From contig CAYOQR010000002.1 of assembly GCA_964406155.1 (NCBI GenBank), positions 124,001 through 188,000 on the forward strand: a DNA stretch of 64,000 bases. Direction: 5' to 3'. The translations under genes and the position numbers were made by a program. Source of the stretch: Dongia_B sp964406155 (lineage in GTDB: Bacteria > Pseudomonadota > Alphaproteobacteria > Dongiales > Dongiaceae). Shown here one piece after another: positions 62,421 to 64,000 of this stretch (positions within the stretch are counted from its first letter, which is position 1; every line of letters begins with the position of its first letter). Below the pieces are notes generated by a model that was not told the origin of the DNA, ran no database searches, and worked only from the letters and a program-made list of their open reading frames with translations.

Positions 62421-64000
62421 TGCTTTACCCACACATCTTCATAGGGGATCGGCTGATGGATGACGTCGTCGAAGAGCGCAGTCTCGCCCTGGAGCTTCTC
62501 CGAACGCAGCGTGTACCGCTTCATGTTGACGAGCGGCACCCAGGGTGCGTCCTTCATCATGATCTCGGAAAAGATCTTGGTCCAGGCGGCCGCGCGATCC
62601 GCCGTCTTCGCCGGATCGGCGATGGCATTGGCGGCTTCGGCTTCGGCGTCGATGTCCTTGTTGCAGTAGTGGGCGTAGTTGTATCCGCCCTCGGCCGCAG
62701 CCGCGCAACCCAGGATCGGGGTGTAGAAATTGCTGGCATCCGGGAAGTCGGCATACCATTCGGTCAGGCTCATCGGCGCGCCTTGGACCTTGCCGGCGAT
62801 GCCGGTGAGGGTGGTGTTGTCGACGCCCTTCAGCGAGACCTTGATGCCGATCGCCGCGAGATCCTTCTGGATCGACTGTGCTTCGCGCGGCCAGGGATCG
62901 GTGCTGACGAAATAGAGCTCGGTCGAGAAGCCGTTCTCGAAGCCGGCTTCCTTCAGCAGCGCCTTGGCCTTCTCCGGATCGTGGGCATAGCCCTTGAAGT
63001 TCGGATCGAAGCCAGCCATCGCCGGCGGCAGGATCTGCTGCGTCGCCGTGCCACGATTGTTGACGATCTTGACCAGGCGTTCCTTGTCGATCGCCATGTT
63101 GACCGCCTGACGCACCTTCAGATTGTCGAAGGGCTTCATATTGGCGTTCATGGTCATGTACATCAGGTGCAGCTGATTGACGTCGTAGAAGCGGTCCTTC
63201 AGCGCGGCGTTCTTGGAGACTTCCAGGAACTTCGCCGGCGGGAAGATATCGCCGGTGACGTCGGCTTCGCCGTTCTGCACCTTCAGAACCTGCACGACAG
63301 GCTCGAGGCCGAACTGGATCATGACCTGGTCGGCATGGGGCATGCCTGCGTGATGGCTATAGGGAGAACGCTCCAGAACGATGCGTTGACCCGGCACCCA
63401 TTCCTTCATCGCGTAGTCGCCGGTGCCGACCGGATGGTGGCCGAAATCGTCGCCGTATTTCTCGACATCTTCCTTGGGCACGACATAGGAGAAGTTGATC
63501 GCCATGATGTGGAGCATGGTGGCGGTCGGCTGGGTCAGGTGGAACACCACCGTGTAATCGTCCGGCGTCTCGATACCGCTGAGCTCAGTCGCCTTGCCAT
63601 TGACGACATCATCATACCCCTTGATGGTCGTGAAATAGCCGGCGCCGGGGCTCTGGGTCTTCGGATTGACCACGCGGTCGATCGAATACTTGACGTCCGC
63701 AGCCTTCATTTCGCGGCCGTTCTGGAACTTGACGCCTTTGCGCAGCTTGAAGGTATAGGTCAGGTTGTCCGGCGAAATGTCGTAGCTTTCGGCAAGATCG
63801 GGGACCAGATCATTGGTGCCGTGCTTGTAATCCATCAGGCCGTCGAAGATCGCGCGGATCGCGGACCAGTTCTGGAAATCGTAGCCCAGGGCCGGATCGA
63901 GCGTCGCGAAATCGTCCTTGAAGACGATCGTGTAGCTGCCGCCATTCTTCGGCTCTTCCGCCTGGCTCGGCGCCAGGGCCGCGGTCAGAGCCGTGCTGGC
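62417..64000 (-). CDS. ABC transporter substrate-binding protein, family 5 (5' end beyond window)
   Basis: Extracytoplasmic solute-binding protein of the DppA/OppA family. The frame is open to the window edge and includes the end of a probable signal peptide (ALTAALAPSQA), so only the first residues are missing. Core motifs YTFKLRKGVKFQNGREMKAADV, RQAVNMAIDKERLV and CNKDIDAEAEAANA are typical. It heads the formamidase and ATPase genes on the same strand; permeases may lie upstream outside the window. Confidence 0.93.
   Translation of the reverse strand, partial: ASTALTAALAPSQAEEPKNGGSYTIVFKDDFATLDPALGYDFQNWSAIRAIFDGLMDYKHGTNDLVPDLAESYDISPDNLTYTFKLRKGVKFQNGREMKAADVKYSIDRVVNPKTQSPGAGYFTTIKGYDDVVNGKATELSGIETPDDYTVVFHLTQPTATMLHIMAINFSYVVPKEDVEKYGDDFGHHPVGTGDYAMKEWVPGQRIVLERSPYSHHAGMPHADQVMIQFGLEPVVQVLKVQNGEADVTGDIFPPAKFLEVSKNAALKDRFYDVNQLHLMYMTMNANMKPFDNLKVRQAVNMAIDKERLVKIVNNRGTATQQILPPAMAGFDPNFKGYAHDPEKAKALLKEAGFENGFSTELYFVSTDPWPREAQSIQKDLAAIGIKVSLKGVDNTTLTGIAGKVQGAPMSLTEWYADFPDASNFYTPILGCAAAAEGGYNYAHYCNKDIDAEAEAANAIADPAKTADRAAAWTKIFSEIMMKDAPWVPLVNMKRYTLRSEKLQGETALFDDVIHQPIPYEDVWVKQ

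Overview
The window comes from a high-GC alphaproteobacterium, most likely of the Rhodospirillales or a close relative; I cannot fix the genus from the sequence alone. Support comes from the tig - clpP - clpX - lon - HU order, the methylmalonyl-CoA epimerase/DUF1467 pair, a glnB-glnA operon behind a textbook sigma-54 promoter, and codon use throughout. There is no rRNA, CRISPR array or intact insertion sequence. Three tRNAs are present: His(GTG), Leu(TAG) and Val(TAC).

Layout. 0-4 kb: two chemoreceptors. 4-10.3 kb: a methionine-pathway PLP lyase, glnA and glnB, an FAD amine/amino-acid oxidoreductase and a class I aminotransferase. 10.3-11 kb: tRNA-His, then a gene-free, AT-rich, strongly structured stretch ending in a terminator, a possible small RNA. 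11-16.6 kb: tag, DUF1467 and mce; an NTF2-like protein; a Sel1-repeat/SPOR envelope protein coupled to the NAD(P)H-hydrate repair enzyme. 16.7-24 kb: the protein quality-control block (tRNA-Leu, tig, clpP, clpX, lon, HU). Here clpX carries an apparent 14-base deletion that removes the Walker A loop and breaks the frame. 24.1-24.5 kb: tRNA-Val followed by a relic of a tyrosine integrase. 24.4-31.8 kb: a PLD-family lipoprotein, a MarR-controlled EmrAB-type efflux pump, two small exported proteins, a hydroxyacid dehydrogenase and an O-methyltransferase. 31.8-37.7 kb: a GntR regulator, a glycine-zipper lipoprotein, inorganic pyrophosphatase and a four-gene set (SDR, acyl-CoA dehydrogenase, phosphotransferase, DUF6285) that resembles the 4-hydroxyacyl-CoA pathway of the levulinate locus and of ACAD10/11. 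37.7-44.8 kb: transporters with their own LysR or TetR regulators, a VOC protein, a hydrolase, and a membrane-anchored nuclease-like protein that has lost its catalytic residues.

45-64 kb reads as a nitrogen-compound utilisation region. Two PYROXD2-like FAD oxidoreductases and a GcvT-like folate protein are joined by ATGA overlaps and followed by a BetI-like TetR regulator. Next come a putrescine/ornithine antiporter with ornithine decarboxylase, a class III adenylate cyclase, a class III aminotransferase divergent from a TetR protein fused to a second helix-turn-helix, a prolyl-aminopeptidase-like hydrolase, and part of a peptide-type ABC transporter with an embedded formamidase/acetamidase. 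Palindromes sharing the core AATGATCATT lie upstream of the oxidoreductase operon and in the aminotransferase/regulator intergenic region. They suggest that the two separated gene groups answer to related regulators. This is the best candidate in the window for an undescribed catabolic system.
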